Below, piece after piece: positions 6,299 to 13,269 of a stretch of DNA of 64,000 nt; position 1 is the first letter of the stretch, and every line of letters begins with the position of its first letter. Origin of the DNA: a virus; the IMG/VR virus record IMGVR_UViG_3300012988_000001, positions 1 to 64,000 of that record; one strand, 5' to 3'. The notes under the pieces were generated by a model. The model searched no databases. It was not told the origin of the DNA and saw nothing but the letters and a program-made list of their open reading frames with translations. The position numbers and the translations under genes were made by a program.

Positions 6299-6664
6299 AT
6301 GGAACGTATCGTTTATGGTCGTGGTGCAAGTGCTGAAGTTGTTCCTGTAGAACTGCTGGCGATGTTAACCGAAATGATTCGCCGTAGTGATATTAGTTTT
6401 CCTCCGTCCGTAATGCCGTATGCTATCAGCTACGAAGTACGCAAGACTCCTAAGTACTGGAAGATTGACCGTGTAGAACTGGATAAAGATACAGGAGAAA
6501 TCCGTCAATATGGGCGTAGCTCTGCTGGTGCTGTAGACTTTGACGGAAACGTGTTTAAGTCTGCTAGTTATAACGCGGTGGCTAAAGGTATTCGCGGGAA
6601 TATCTTTGTTAATAACGGATTTAATGCAATTACTGGTGATGGTTATATCCGTTATTTAAATTAA
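6299..6664 (+). CDS. Unknown early protein, 121 aa
   Basis: ATG at 6299 preferred to 6293 by analogy with the identical leader before 2549 (TTAAGGAAATGAAA). Beta-rich, balanced charge, with GDGYIRYLN at the C-terminus. No recognised family. Confidence 0.84.
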   Translation: MERIVYGRGASAEVVPVELLAMLTEMIRRSDISFPPSVMPYAISYEVRKTPKYWKIDRVELDKDTGEIRQYGRSSAGAVDFDGNVFKSASYNAVAKGIRGNIFVNNGFNAITGDGYIRYLN

Positions 6665-6672
6665 GAAAGTAC

Positions 6673-6700
6673 TTGCAAAGTAATCAAAACAGCGTATAAT
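6673..6700 (+). promoter_or_regulatory. Early promoter
   Basis: -35 TTGCAA (6673-6678), -10 TATAAT (6695-6700); leader hairpin GGGGGAG/CTCCCCC. Confidence 0.85.
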
Positions 6701-6750
6701 GTTTTGCATAGGGGGAGATAAACTCCCCCACTATTAAGAGAAGAAATATC

Positions 6751-6990
6751 ATGGCACAGAAAATCACTCGCACCGAAGTTAATCATTATCTGGCAGTACT
6801 GAATGGTGTATTGGCAGCGATGGGTGCAAAGTATCGTTATAAATTGCAACCTGTTGCTGGTGGTTATACACTGGAGAAGTACAATACAGAGGGCGATCTG
6901 GTCGATACTTGTATTGGTGGTCAATCTTTACGTGCAGTATATGAGATCATTCGTTTTTCTGCAAACATGATCGGGGATAACGTGAAGTAA
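6751..6990 (+). CDS. Unknown early protein, 79 aa
   Basis: Ribosome site TTAAGAGAAG. Helix (TRTEVNHYLAVLNGVLAAMG), then three strands (YRYKLQPVAGGYTLEKYN), then a second helix: the layout of small phage proteins of unknown role. No motif seen. Confidence 0.84.
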   Translation: MAQKITRTEVNHYLAVLNGVLAAMGAKYRYKLQPVAGGYTLEKYNTEGDLVDTCIGGQSLRAVYEIIRFSANMIGDNVK

Positions 6991-7008
6991 TTATTATCAA
7001 AAGTACTC

Positions 7009-7037
7009 TTGACAATACTTTGAGAGTACTTTATAAT
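7009..7037 (+). promoter_or_regulatory. Strong promoter, TTGACA/TATAAT
   Basis: Perfect -35 TTGACA (7009-7014), 17-base spacer with AGTACT, perfect -10 TATAAT (7032-7037). Nearly identical to the promoter at 11003. Confidence 0.92.
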
Positions 7038-7069
7038 ACTTACATCACTTAAGCAAAGAGAGAAACAAA

Positions 7070-7378
7070 ATGGAAAAGACTAAACTGTTCGTAGCTCAGA
7101 TTACCCTGCGTCATGGCGAATATGAAACGCAAGTTCGAAAACTGATCCTTGCGAAGTCGCAAATTGAAGCCGAACTGTTCGCCCGTAGCAATGAAGGAAT
7201 GGCGATCTATGACGGCTCATGCATCGAAGATGGTAACAGCTATCAGGAAGAAGGTCAACCAAATACATGGTACTTCTGCGGCGGGGATTGGTGCGTTACT
7301 CTGGGCGTGATCTGGGAGATGGAAGATCGCGAAATGGCGAAACAAGTAATTGCTAGCGGCTTAGTATCTTTCTTGTAA
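7070..7378 (+). CDS. Unknown early protein, 102 aa
   Basis: Consensus promoter and AAAGAGAGAAACAAA leader. N-terminal strands and a helix (KLILAKSQIEAELFARSN), then EGQPNTWYFCGGDWCVTLGV with two Cys and Trp. No family recognised; expression signal suggests an abundant early product. Confidence 0.85.
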   Translation: MEKTKLFVAQITLRHGEYETQVRKLILAKSQIEAELFARSNEGMAIYDGSCIEDGNSYQEEGQPNTWYFCGGDWCVTLGVIWEMEDREMAKQVIASGLVSFL

Positions 7379-7395
7379 TTACTTTCAAAAAGTAC

Positions 7396-7423
7396 TTGCA
7401 TTACTTTCTGATTACTGTATAAT
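7396..7423 (+). promoter_or_regulatory. Early promoter
   Basis: -35 TTGCAT (7396-7401), -10 TATAAT (7418-7423). Leader hairpin GAGGGGAA/TTCCCCTC. Confidence 0.86.
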
Positions 7424-7474
7424 GTTTTACATAGAGAGGGGAAACGGTTCCCCTCCTAAATTAAGGAAAGTCCC

Positions 7475-7900
7475 ATGAGCAACAAAGTTAACATGACCGG
7501 TTTCGCTAACGACGCAAATTCCCCTACCATCCGTGCAGAAGGGTTGATCGGTGAAACGCAAGTGTTTATCGAGTACGATAAACTTACTGGCACTATTGTT
7601 GACAGTACTTTCAGGGAGTCATCCGATCTGTTCAAAGATATGGATAAGCAAGCCCGTCAGATTCTGGTGTTTAAAGTTCCTGTAGATCTGGCTGGTGATT
7701 CTTACACAGTACGCCAGTACAATCAAATGAATGAATGGCATGACAAACTGAAAGCGGCTGAGAAAGTACTTTCAGAAATGGATCGCCTTGTTACTTCTGA
7801 GGACTGGATGTATAACCAGTTAGGCCAAACTACTGGAAGCATTATCGACGCATTAAACGAGGTACGCATTGCACTGGATGCCCGTATAAGCAATTTATAA
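7475..7900 (+). CDS. Unknown early protein, 141 aa
   Basis: Ribosome site TTAAGGAAAGTCCC. Beta-rich first half (FIEYDKLTGTIVDSTF), C-terminal helices (WHDKLKAAEKVLSEMDRLV, IDALNEVRIALDARI). No known family. Followed by a composite terminator/promoter. Confidence 0.85.
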   Translation: MSNKVNMTGFANDANSPTIRAEGLIGETQVFIEYDKLTGTIVDSTFRESSDLFKDMDKQARQILVFKVPVDLAGDSYTVRQYNQMNEWHDKLKAAEKVLSEMDRLVTSEDWMYNQLGQTTGSIIDALNEVRIALDARISNL

Positions 7901-7904
7901 AGTT

Positions 7905-7943
7905 TAAAAAGGGGTTGACTTCGGTTAGCCCTTTTGCTATTAT
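7905..7943 (+). promoter_or_regulatory. Composite terminator-promoter, copy 1
   Basis: AAAAGGGGTTGAC-TTCG-GTTAGCCCTTTT forms a hairpin with UUCG loop and T-run (7907-7935) ending the upstream gene. The same bases supply the -35 TTGACT (7915-7920) and the spacer of a promoter with -10 TATTAT (7938-7943). The new transcript starts after the hairpin. Five near-identical copies exist in the window. Confidence 0.85.
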
Positions 7944-7949
7944 ATAGTC

Positions 7950-8026
7950 ATTGGCAGATAAGCTACTAACCCACAGGGTGCAATAGTCTGTCTGTTAAAA
8001 AGATATTAGTACTTTAATCTTTTATG
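7950..8026 (+). ncRNA. Small RNA of the CCCACAGGGTGC family, copy 5
   Basis: Begins after the composite element. TCATTGGCAGATAAGC leader shared with copies 7 and 8, then core CCCACAGGGTGCAATAGTC (7970-7988) and TGTCTG. A possible terminator stem AAAAGAT/ATCTTTT encloses an AGTACT near 7997-8022. The next gene has its own promoter, so this transcript has no gene of its own. Confidence 0.65.
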
Positions 8027-8036
8027 AAAATAGTAC

Positions 8037-8064
8037 TTGCATTACTTTCTGAATAGCGTATAAT
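8037..8064 (+). promoter_or_regulatory. Early promoter
   Basis: AGTACT overlapping -35 TTGCAT (8037-8042); -10 TATAAT (8059-8064). Confidence 0.85.
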
Positions 8065-8094
8065 TACTTTATTGAAACAAACGAGGGTAAAGAG

Positions 8095-8346
8095 ATGGAA
8101 GATTTTAAAATTGTTAAACAGTTCTCACTAGCACAGAAAGGTAATCAATTCTTCTGTACTATTTCACGTAGAGAAACCCCAAATACAGAAACTGGTCTGA
8201 CTTGGGAAGTGTTAAAACAGACTAACACAGAAAAGCCAGTACTTGAAACTTATGATCGTTATGCGATTGCGGAAATGGATTTTACTCACTACGTTATCGA
8301 GTCATTGAATACAGATCATTTTTATCAGTTTTCAGCAACAAAATAG
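8095..8346 (+). CDS. Unknown early protein, 83 aa
   Basis: GAGGGTAAAGAG ribosome site. Predicted four-strand sheet then helix (MEDFKIVKQFSLAQK..., IAEMDFTHYVIESLN). No family recognised. Its stop overlaps the next promoter. Confidence 0.82.
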   Translation: MEDFKIVKQFSLAQKGNQFFCTISRRETPNTETGLTWEVLKQTNTEKPVLETYDRYAIAEMDFTHYVIESLNTDHFYQFSATK

Positions 8347-8374
8347 TTGACTTACTTCTGAATAAGCGTATAAT
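8347..8374 (+). promoter_or_regulatory. Early promoter
   Basis: -35 TTGACT (8347-8352) directly after the upstream stop, -10 TATAAT (8369-8374); leader hairpin GGGGAGA/TCTCCCC. Confidence 0.82.
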
Positions 8375-8423
8375 GGTTTGCATAGGGGAGATAGTGTCTC
8401 CCCACTAATTAAGGAAATGAAAA

Positions 8424-8696
8424 ATGATCACTCTGTTAACTCGTGAAGAAATCGAAACAGTACTGACTACTAACATTCAGGACTGGAAACTAAACGCAGA
8501 CGTATGCGAGGCACAGGATCTTAACGAGGAACTAACGGAGGATGATATTAGTACTATTATCTCCCCTGAGTTCTATGATGATATTCATAGCATGGATGAT
8601 ACATGGAACGTATTAGAAAAACACTTCCTTGACACTGAGCTAGACATTTACTCGCGAGATACTTTTATTTTGATTCATAACATTTATAATCGTTAA
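8424..8696 (+). CDS. Unknown acidic protein, 90 aa
   Basis: TTAAGGAAATGAAAA before the ATG. Strongly acidic (LNEELTEDDISTIISPEFYDD), mostly helical. Acidic early proteins of this size are often inhibitors of host factors, but no family was recognised. Confidence 0.83.
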   Translation: MITLLTREEIETVLTTNIQDWKLNADVCEAQDLNEELTEDDISTIISPEFYDDIHSMDDTWNVLEKHFLDTELDIYSRDTFILIHNIYNR

Positions 8697-8702
8697 AAGT
8701 AC

Positions 8703-8730
8703 TTGCATTATTTTCTGATTACTGTATAAT
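8703..8730 (+). promoter_or_regulatory. Early promoter
   Basis: -35 TTGCAT (8703-8708), -10 TATAAT (8725-8730); leader hairpin GGGGGAA/TTCCCCC. Confidence 0.86.
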
Positions 8731-8778
8731 GTTTTGCATAGGGGGAAACATCTTCCCCCACTATTAAGAGAATGAATT

Positions 8779-9246
8779 ATGAATAGCAAAGAATTTACCG
8801 CAAAAGTTACCGCCGCTTTCCTCGCAGTATTCCCTAACGGTTGGGTACATGTTGGACGCCTCGCATTGGGTGGTGATGTTTGCATGGCGTTTGGTTTGAC
8901 TCGCGATCAAAAAGATTGCAGTTCAAACATTCGCGAAAATGATACTATGCGTATGACTTTCGCGATCCACGGCATGAAGTTTGGCAGTGATGATAATATC
9001 ACCGAAAAGCTGGAAATGGAACCGTACTACTCCGCGATAAGCACGATTCCACGCAAGCAATACTATGCTATGGGGCATGACAAGATCAAGACACGTAAAA
9101 CTACTAATACACCAGAAAAGCTCTTAGAAACGCTTGCACGCTATTTTAAAGCGGCTGGTGTTCAAGTACAGACATTAGCAGAAGCAAACGAGCTTTACAA
9201 TCAGGATCGCATTAAGCCGGAATATCTGCAAATTAATGTGAAATAG
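8779..9246 (+). CDS. Unknown early protein, 155 aa
   Basis: TTAAGAGAATGAATT upstream. N-terminal helix followed by a Gly-rich strand region (WVHVGRLALGGDVCMAFGLTRD), a basic loop (KIKTRKTTNTPEKLLETLARY) and a C-terminal helix. No recognised family. A single-gene unit. Confidence 0.85.
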   Translation: MNSKEFTAKVTAAFLAVFPNGWVHVGRLALGGDVCMAFGLTRDQKDCSSNIRENDTMRMTFAIHGMKFGSDDNITEKLEMEPYYSAISTIPRKQYYAMGHDKIKTRKTTNTPEKLLETLARYFKAAGVQVQTLAEANELYNQDRIKPEYLQINVK

Positions 9247-9249
9247 TAC

Positions 9250-9278
9250 TAGACAACCTAACGGGGCTATTATATAAT
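9250..9278 (+). promoter_or_regulatory. Promoter with -10 inside an inverted repeat
   Basis: -35 TAGACA (9250-9255), 17-base spacer, -10 TATAAT (9273-9278) within GGGGCTATTATATAATAGTCCC-type palindrome; same as at 10699. Confidence 0.8.
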
Positions 9279-9310
9279 AGTCCCATCTTAAGCAAACAGG
9301 AATAAAGAAA

Positions 9311-9541
9311 ATGTCAAATCGTGAAATCATTGCAACAGTACTGGTGCGTACACTGAATGCTTCGCGTTTAACCCAAGTTCGTAATATCGCCACTGCACAC
9401 GAAAACTGCTGGCGGGAGTTTTTGAATGGTAGTACTAGCTCACAGAATGCCGCTGATCATAAACTGACTGAGGCAGTTACTGCTGCGGTGGCAGAACTGG
9501 ATGATAAAGCAATTGAATATATTGCTACATTATTAAAATAA
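9311..9541 (+). CDS. Unknown early protein, 76 aa
   Basis: AACAGGAATAAAGAAA leader. All-helical appearance, Ala-rich (TEAVTAAVAELDDKAIEYIATLL). No known family. Confidence 0.82.
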   Translation: MSNREIIATVLVRTLNASRLTQVRNIATAHENCWREFLNGSTSSQNAADHKLTEAVTAAVAELDDKAIEYIATLLK

Positions 9542-9545
9542 GTAC

Positions 9546-9573
9546 TTGCATTACTTCTGAATTCGCGTATAAT
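9546..9573 (+). promoter_or_regulatory. Early promoter
   Basis: -35 TTGCAT (9546-9551), -10 TATAAT (9568-9573). Leader of the GAGAGGGGGAAATGGTTCTC type, shared with 16537 and 17695. Confidence 0.85.
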
Positions 9574-9626
9574 GTTTTATATCGAGAGGGGGAAATGGTT
9601 CTCCCTCCGAACTTAAGGAAAGTATC

Positions 9627-9944
9627 ATGACTATCTCCAACGTTCAAGCTAACTTCGAAAACGAAATCATTGCTCAAGCCCTGCGTTTAGATGACGGTGT
9701 AGCAAGAATTAACTACGGTTTCAATTCAGGTGGTTACGAACAATATCAGTACTTCATTACTGCTGATGGCGGTATTCTGGGGATTAATACTGTGATGGTA
9801 AACATCCAGAGCATTAACTTCAATGATCCCGATGATAGCCAGTGGTACATTGTAGGGGTAGACGTGAACTATGAAGACGACACCCTAACCGATGACCACA
9901 CAGGGGAACGTCTGGAAAGTGCTTACGGCGAACCTGAAGAATAA
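9627..9944 (+). CDS. Unknown acidic protein, 105 aa
   Basis: TTAAGGAAAGTATC before the ATG. Beta-rich, very acidic C-terminus (DVNYEDDTLTDDHTGE). No family recognised. Terminator follows within 10 bases. Confidence 0.84.
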   Translation: MTISNVQANFENEIIAQALRLDDGVARINYGFNSGGYEQYQYFITADGGILGINTVMVNIQSINFNDPDDSQWYIVGVDVNYEDDTLTDDHTGERLESAYGEPEE

Positions 9945-9947
9945 CAC

Positions 9948-9979
9948 GAAAGGGGGCAGATAGCCCCCTGTTTATTTGT
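9948..9979 (+). terminator. Hairpin terminator
   Basis: Stem AGGGGGC/GCCCCCT followed by GTTTATTTGT on plus; on minus followed by TTTCGTGTTATT, so usable in both directions. Confidence 0.8.
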
Positions 9980-10035
9980 ACAGTACTAAAACCTATAGAT
10001 ACATTTGTGCACCCTGTGGGCTAGTGTTCTCTATG
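9950..10035 (-). ncRNA. Small RNA of the CCCACAGGGTGC family, copy 6
   Basis: Minus-strand promoter -35 TTGACA (10065-10070), 17-base spacer, -10 CATAAT (10042-10047), start near 10035. Core CCCACAGGGTGCACAAATG, then TATCTATAGG and TTAGTACTG. Ends at the hairpin 9951-9969. Confidence 0.65.
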
Positions 10036-10104
10036 GGATACATTATGCCAAAATGCTGGTGGCTTGTCAACAACTTTTTTAACGAGTTAATTAAAATAAA
10101 GTAC

Positions 10105-10132
10105 TTGCATTACTTTGGTAGTACTGTATAAT
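10105..10132 (+). promoter_or_regulatory. Early promoter with paired AGTACT
   Basis: -35 TTGCAT (10105-10110), -10 TATAAT (10127-10132). Confidence 0.86.
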
Positions 10133-10162
10133 GTTTATATCAAGACGAGAGGACGAAACAAA

Positions 10163-10702
10163 ATGATTACTACACTGTACCACGGCAGCAGCAATTTTGA
10201 CCACAGACCGGGTTACCTCGGCGGGAAGAAAGATAACTTTCAATACGGTGTAGGGCTGTACACTACCAACTCTTACAACTGGGCAGAACTTTACGGGCGA
10301 TCTGTGTATGCTCTTACAGTAGAACTGAATGAAGCACAACACGCGAACAACGTAGAAATTAGCATTGAAAATCTTATGTACTGGACTAAATGCTATTGCT
10401 CGCAAAAGGTTGCGAAGCTCTTTGTAAAAGAGTTTAGCCAACGCGAAACAATGTCAGGGCAGCGGTTTGAATTGTGGCTGTACTGGAATGTAAGACGCTT
10501 GCACTTGATTGCAAAAGAGTTAGCCGCTTTCTTTACTGCTCAAGGCATCACACACAACAGCGATGCGGGGAACTACGGCGGCAAACTGATCCGAATCTAT
10601 GATTTCGATATTATCACACAAAGCACTAAAGATAAGAAAGTACTTAAAGATCTACAATATGCAACAACAGAACTACCTCAATATATCTTAGAAAGGGCTT
10701 GA
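10163..10702 (+). CDS. ADP-ribosyltransferase-like protein, 179 aa
   Basis: ATG at 10163 with GAGGACGAAACAAA upstream. LYHGSSNFD (residues 5-13) followed by YGVGLYTTNSYNWAELYG and VYALTVEL matches the opening of H-Y-E-clade ADP-ribosyltransferases and DUF3990-type proteins: a His in LYHGS, then G-x-G-[LF]-Y-x-[TS] and A...Y. The third catalytic residue was not placed with certainty. T4-like phages use such enzymes (Alt, ModA, ModB) to modify host RNA polymerase and ribosomal proteins, so an early takeover role is plausible. Confidence in the gene is high, in the fold moderate. Confidence 0.85.
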   Translation: MITTLYHGSSNFDHRPGYLGGKKDNFQYGVGLYTTNSYNWAELYGRSVYALTVELNEAQHANNVEISIENLMYWTKCYCSQKVAKLFVKEFSQRETMSGQRFELWLYWNVRRLHLIAKELAAFFTAQGITHNSDAGNYGGKLIRIYDFDIITQSTKDKKVLKDLQYATTELPQYILERA

Positions 10703-10727
10703 CGGTATAACGGGGCTATTATATAAT
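10699..10727 (+). promoter_or_regulatory. Promoter with -10 inside an inverted repeat
   Basis: -35 TTGACG (10699-10704) overlapping the stop of the preceding gene, 17-base spacer, -10 TATAAT (10722-10727) inside a CTATTATATAATAG palindrome. Confidence 0.82.
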
Positions 10728-10759
10728 AGTCCCATATTAAGCAAACAAGGAATTAAATT

Positions 10760-10984
10760 ATGTCTCTGTACTCATTAGATATTCAAACACCAGATTTCAT
10801 CACTAAAATAATTGTATCATCGGAACAGCGAGAATTAGATGATGCAAAGGCTGAAGTTCTGGAATGGGCGAAAGGTTTTTATCCTGCTGGTACTAACTTA
10901 CAGGTAAAATGGATCTCGCACGAAACGAAAATTGATTTACATTATTTTGTATCAGGTGGTTATTCCGCTATTAAAATTCTGTAA
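10760..10984 (+). CDS. Unknown early protein, 74 aa
   Basis: AACAAGGAATTAAATT before the ATG. Strand, helix (DDAKAEVLEWAKGFY), strands. No known family. Confidence 0.82.
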   Translation: MSLYSLDIQTPDFITKIIVSSEQRELDDAKAEVLEWAKGFYPAGTNLQVKWISHETKIDLHYFVSGGYSAIKIL

Positions 10985-11002
10985 TTATTATCAAAAGTAC
11001 TC

Positions 11003-11031
11003 TTGACAATACTTTGAGAGTACTTTATAAT
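11003..11031 (+). promoter_or_regulatory. Strong promoter, TTGACA/TATAAT
   Basis: Perfect -35 (11003-11008), 17-base spacer with AGTACT, perfect -10 (11026-11031). Duplicate of the promoter at 7009, including the upstream TTATTATCAAAAGTACTC. Confidence 0.92.
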
Positions 11032-11063
11032 AATCACATCACTTAAGCAAAGAGGCAAGACAA

Positions 11064-11303
11064 ATGGAAAGAGTACTGAAAATCTCCTACAACTGGACTA
11101 ACAACGACAACGAAAGTGGTGAAGTTCTGGAGCATCATAAAGAGTACTTAGAAGAAAGTGCTTTTGACCGGATCGGTTATATGATGAAACAGGGCTACAC
11201 AAGCGGGGAATTGTCTGATAACATTCATTCGCAGGAAGATCCCGCAGATCATGAAGGTACTAGTTATAGTGGCTGGTGGTCTGTAAGTAAAGAGGATTCG
11301 TAA
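11064..11303 (+). CDS. Small early protein ending in YSGWWSV, 79 aa
   Basis: Probable paralog of 2549-2767: both have a beta-strand start, a central helix, an acidic segment and an aromatic-rich Y-x-G-[YW]-W-S-V ending. Similar short proteins with a GWW ending are, as I recall, common in phages; role unknown. First of a two-gene unit. Confidence 0.84.
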   Translation: MERVLKISYNWTNNDNESGEVLEHHKEYLEESAFDRIGYMMKQGYTSGELSDNIHSQEDPADHEGTSYSGWWSVSKEDS

Positions 11304-11453
11304 ATGAAAAAAGAATTCATTCTACGCGTACAAATGAAATCAGGGGGAACCCGCACATTTCGCGAATGGGGATGGTCGGCGGGTGATGCATACCAGACTT
11401 TAAAAAAGAATAACCCCGATGTACAGTACAAGATAGAAGGAAAGGCGGCGTAA
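11304..11453 (+). CDS. Small basic protein, 49 aa
   Basis: Starts immediately after the previous stop, with AGAGGATTCGTAA upstream. MKKEFILRVQMKSGGTRTF then EWGWSAGDAYQTLKKNNPD: two strands and a helix. Not recognised. Too short for most callers but well spaced. Confidence 0.72.
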   Translation: MKKEFILRVQMKSGGTRTFREWGWSAGDAYQTLKKNNPDVQYKIEGKAA

Positions 11454-11469
11454 TTATTATCAAAAGTAC

Positions 11470-11498
11470 TTGTATTACTGGAGCGAGTACTTTATAAT
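11470..11498 (+). promoter_or_regulatory. Early promoter
   Basis: -35 TTGTAT (11470-11475), 17-base spacer with AGTACT, -10 TATAAT (11493-11498). Confidence 0.82.
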
Positions 11499-11546
11499 AC
11501 TTACATCAACTAAGCAATAACGCTTAATTAAACCGAGGACAGGAAA

Positions 11547-11684
11547 ATGAAAGAATCTCAATACGAAGCAGTACTGGCACAGACTGGTGAAGACCTGACG
11601 CCTGAGCAGTACGCGAAAATTGAGGAACTGCTGCTGGCTGGTAAGTCGGTTAAAGACACTGTGAAAGCCGTCCGTAAAATGTAA
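11547..11684 (+). CDS. Small helical protein, 45 aa
   Basis: AGGACAGGAAA ribosome site. MKESQYEAVLAQTGEDLTPE then KIEELLLAGKSVKDTVKAV: two or three helices, with a helix-turn-helix-like rhythm but too short to assign. Followed by a 10-bp inverted repeat. Confidence 0.72.
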   Translation: MKESQYEAVLAQTGEDLTPEQYAKIEELLLAGKSVKDTVKAVRKM

Positions 11685-11690
11685 TAAAGG

Positions 11691-11732
11691 GGCGTACAAT
11701 GATTAAACCAATAGATCCTATTGTACGCCTTT
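11691..11732 (+). terminator. Inverted repeat spanning a start codon
   Basis: GGCGTACAAT (11691-11700) and ATTGTACGCC (about 11720-11729) form a perfect 10-bp stem followed by TTTATTA. It could terminate the 11547 transcript, or hide the ATG at 11699 whose first two bases lie in the stem. Confidence 0.55.
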
Positions 11733-11839
11733 ATTACAACACGTACAAACCATCAGATCTCAAAAGGCTGGTGGAGGAAAGAAAAGAAGTACAAAAAGAT
11801 TTAAAAAGTACTTGCAATAAAATCGATATCAAAGTATAA
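11699..11839 (+). CDS. Possible small protein, 46 aa
   Basis: ATG with AAAGGGG 8 bases upstream; sequence MIKPIDPIVRLYYNTY then a charged helix LKRLVEERKEVQKDL. The stop (TAA) is inside the -10 of the next promoter. The start lies in a hairpin that may be a terminator, so the gene is uncertain. Confidence 0.42.
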   Translation: MIKPIDPIVRLYYNTYKPSDLKRLVEERKEVQKDLKSTCNKIDIKV

Positions 11840-11840
11840 T
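11812..11840 (+). promoter_or_regulatory. Early promoter
   Basis: -35 TTGCAA (11812-11817), 17-base spacer, -10 TATAAT (11835-11840). Leader hairpin AGCTAG/CTAGCT near 11850-11874. Confidence 0.83.
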
Positions 11841-11892
11841 GTTTACATCAGCTAGGGAATGGTCCACTAGCTAACTAACAGGAAATAAAATC

Positions 11893-12258
11893 ATGGCTAT
11901 CATCTCCGCTTTCTTCTCTTCTCGTAAACTGGCTCGTGATGCTAAAGTTGATCTGGGTGGTAAGATTGTTGATAATGGTACAACCGCACCAGCGGGACAG
12001 CGTTGGGAACTCCAGTACGAAGCAGCCCCGAAATCAGCAGCCATCGCAGAACTGGCGGCGATCATGGAAGCTGAAGTAGTGGACATGAAACTTGAAGAGG
12101 TTAAACCTCGTGATCTGATGGGCTTGCCACGCCCTGTAAGTAAACACCAAACGGCTCGCGAATATGTACTCAAGGATCGCAAAAACAATCCGGTACGCGT
12201 ACAGGTTCGCCGCAGTAAAACCAATGCCCTGTTAGCCGCTCACATGGCGAAAGCATAA
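11893..12258 (+). CDS. Unknown early protein, 121 aa
   Basis: AACAGGAAATAAAATC upstream. Basic C-terminal third (KDRKNNPVRVQVRRSKTNAL) and an Ala/Glu helix in the middle (AAIAELAAIMEAEVVD). GC-richer than average, like 1358. No family recognised. Confidence 0.85.
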   Translation: MAIISAFFSSRKLARDAKVDLGGKIVDNGTTAPAGQRWELQYEAAPKSAAIAELAAIMEAEVVDMKLEEVKPRDLMGLPRPVSKHQTAREYVLKDRKNNPVRVQVRRSKTNALLAAHMAKA

Positions 12259-12261
12259 CCG

Positions 12262-12297
12262 AACATGGGGGAGAACTTTCTCCCCCTCTTTTAAGAG
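12262..12297 (+). terminator. Intergenic hairpin with T-rich tail
   Basis: GGGGGAGAA/TTCTCCCCC then TCTTTTAAG. It lies between two genes with no promoter in between, so it may attenuate rather than fully terminate, and sits just upstream of the next ribosome site. Confidence 0.6.
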
Positions 12298-12304
12298 AAA
12301 GAAC

Positions 12305-12556
12305 ATGAAAAAGAAAGTACAGTTAGTTAACGGTAGTTTCATGCGATTGCATTATAAACCCATTCAAAGAGTCATTGATCGAGGTGTAGAAGTAGCTAAT
12401 AAGTATGTACTAGGAGAGATCCGACCTCGCAAACTTAATAACGGAAAGTTTGAAGTACTGGAAGTTTCACGCACAGAACGTATTGTAATTGACAAAGACA
12501 AAAACATCCACTTTCTGAGCCACGAAAAGTACAATGATTTCATCGAAAAATATTGA
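12305..12556 (+). CDS. Unknown basic protein, 83 aa
   Basis: AAGAGAAAGAAC before the ATG. Beta-rich with many Lys/Arg (MKKKVQLVNGSF, ISDK-type DKDKNIHFLSHEKY). No known family. Depends on readthrough of the hairpin at 12262. Confidence 0.82.
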   Translation: MKKKVQLVNGSFMRLHYKPIQRVIDRGVEVANKYVLGEIRPRKLNNGKFEVLEVSRTERIVIDKDKNIHFLSHEKYNDFIEKY

Positions 12557-12559
12557 TAA

Positions 12560-12595
12560 AAAAGGGTTGACTTCGGTTGGCCCTTTTGCTATTAT
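12560..12595 (+). promoter_or_regulatory. Composite terminator-promoter, copy 2
   Basis: AAAGGGTTGAC-TTCG-GTTGGCCCTTTT hairpin ends the upstream unit; -35 TTGACT (12567-12572), 17-base spacer, -10 TATTAT (12590-12595). Confidence 0.85.
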
Positions 12596-12601
12596 ATACG
12601 C

Positions 12602-12660
12602 ATAGAAACAAACTAGCCCACAGGGTGCATAAATACGTCTATAATTTACCGAAAGGAGAA
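12602..12660 (+). ncRNA. CCCACAGGGTGC element in an mRNA leader, copy 7
   Basis: Core CCCACAGGGTGCATAAATA (12617-12635) then CGTCTATA, ending at the ribosome site GAAAGGAGAAA of the gene at 12666. This is the only copy clearly placed as a 5' leader, which suggests the element can act in cis. Confidence 0.6.
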
Positions 12661-12665
12661 ACCAT

Positions 12666-13202
12666 ATGCCCGGACAATTCCGATCAAAAGCAGGTGCTAC
12701 GCTCGCAGGTCATAGCGACAAGTGGAGCGACGAGAACCGCAGAACAAACAGCCACAACGCAGGACAGGGTTCACGAGGTTCCCGCAACCAAGGCACTGGT
12801 GCACAAGGCAAAGCAAACACCGTAGCATCACAAGGTATCGACACATCCAGAATGAAACCAGAAGAGAAGCTACGCTATTTTAATTCTCTTGGATTACTTG
12901 GGAACAAACCAGAACCAGAAATCGAAGTAGAGCCACCAAAACACCACCAGCAAGCACCAGTAGACAGCAAGACACTAATCAGTAACCTACGCGAACAATG
13001 GTCCGAGATCTTCGGAGAGAACGCAGGACTGATGAAAGGCATCATTAACACAATGAAGCAAGTCCCACCAGCTAAGTTTAAGAAAGCAGCACAGGCAGCA
13101 TATAGAGCCACCGCAGAGATCACAGCAAAGACTGATGATATCTATGATATACAAGAATACATCCAGAACGCAATCAATGAGATTGCCTATCAAGATCTAT
13201 AA
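12666..13202 (+). CDS. Unknown protein with disordered N-terminus, 178 aa
   Basis: Start set by GAAAGGAG. Residues 1-60 are Gly/Ser/Asn/Gln-rich and basic (GQFRSKAGATLAGHSDK, SRGSRNQGTGAQGK), likely disordered; residues 90-178 are helical (TLISNLREQWSEIFGENAG, AAQAAYRATAEITAK). No known family. Only gene of the window led by the CCCACAGGGTGC element. Confidence 0.86.
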   Translation: MPGQFRSKAGATLAGHSDKWSDENRRTNSHNAGQGSRGSRNQGTGAQGKANTVASQGIDTSRMKPEEKLRYFNSLGLLGNKPEPEIEVEPPKHHQQAPVDSKTLISNLREQWSEIFGENAGLMKGIINTMKQVPPAKFKKAAQAAYRATAEITAKTDDIYDIQEYIQNAINEIAYQDL

Positions 13203-13206
13203 AAAA

Positions 13207-13242
13207 TAAAGGGTTGACTTCGGTTAGCCCTTTTGTTATTCT
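13207..13242 (+). promoter_or_regulatory. Composite terminator-promoter, copy 3
   Basis: AAAGGG...CCCTTTT hairpin with TTCG loop; -35 TTGACT (13214-13219), 17-base spacer, -10 TATTCT (13237-13242). Confidence 0.84.
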
Positions 13243-13269
13243 ATCAGTACAACAACAGAGGACAACACA

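Noticed and set aside
12577-12825. Alternative frame over the start of the 12666 gene
   Set aside because: Overlaps promoter and leader element; 12666 has a perfect ribosome site.
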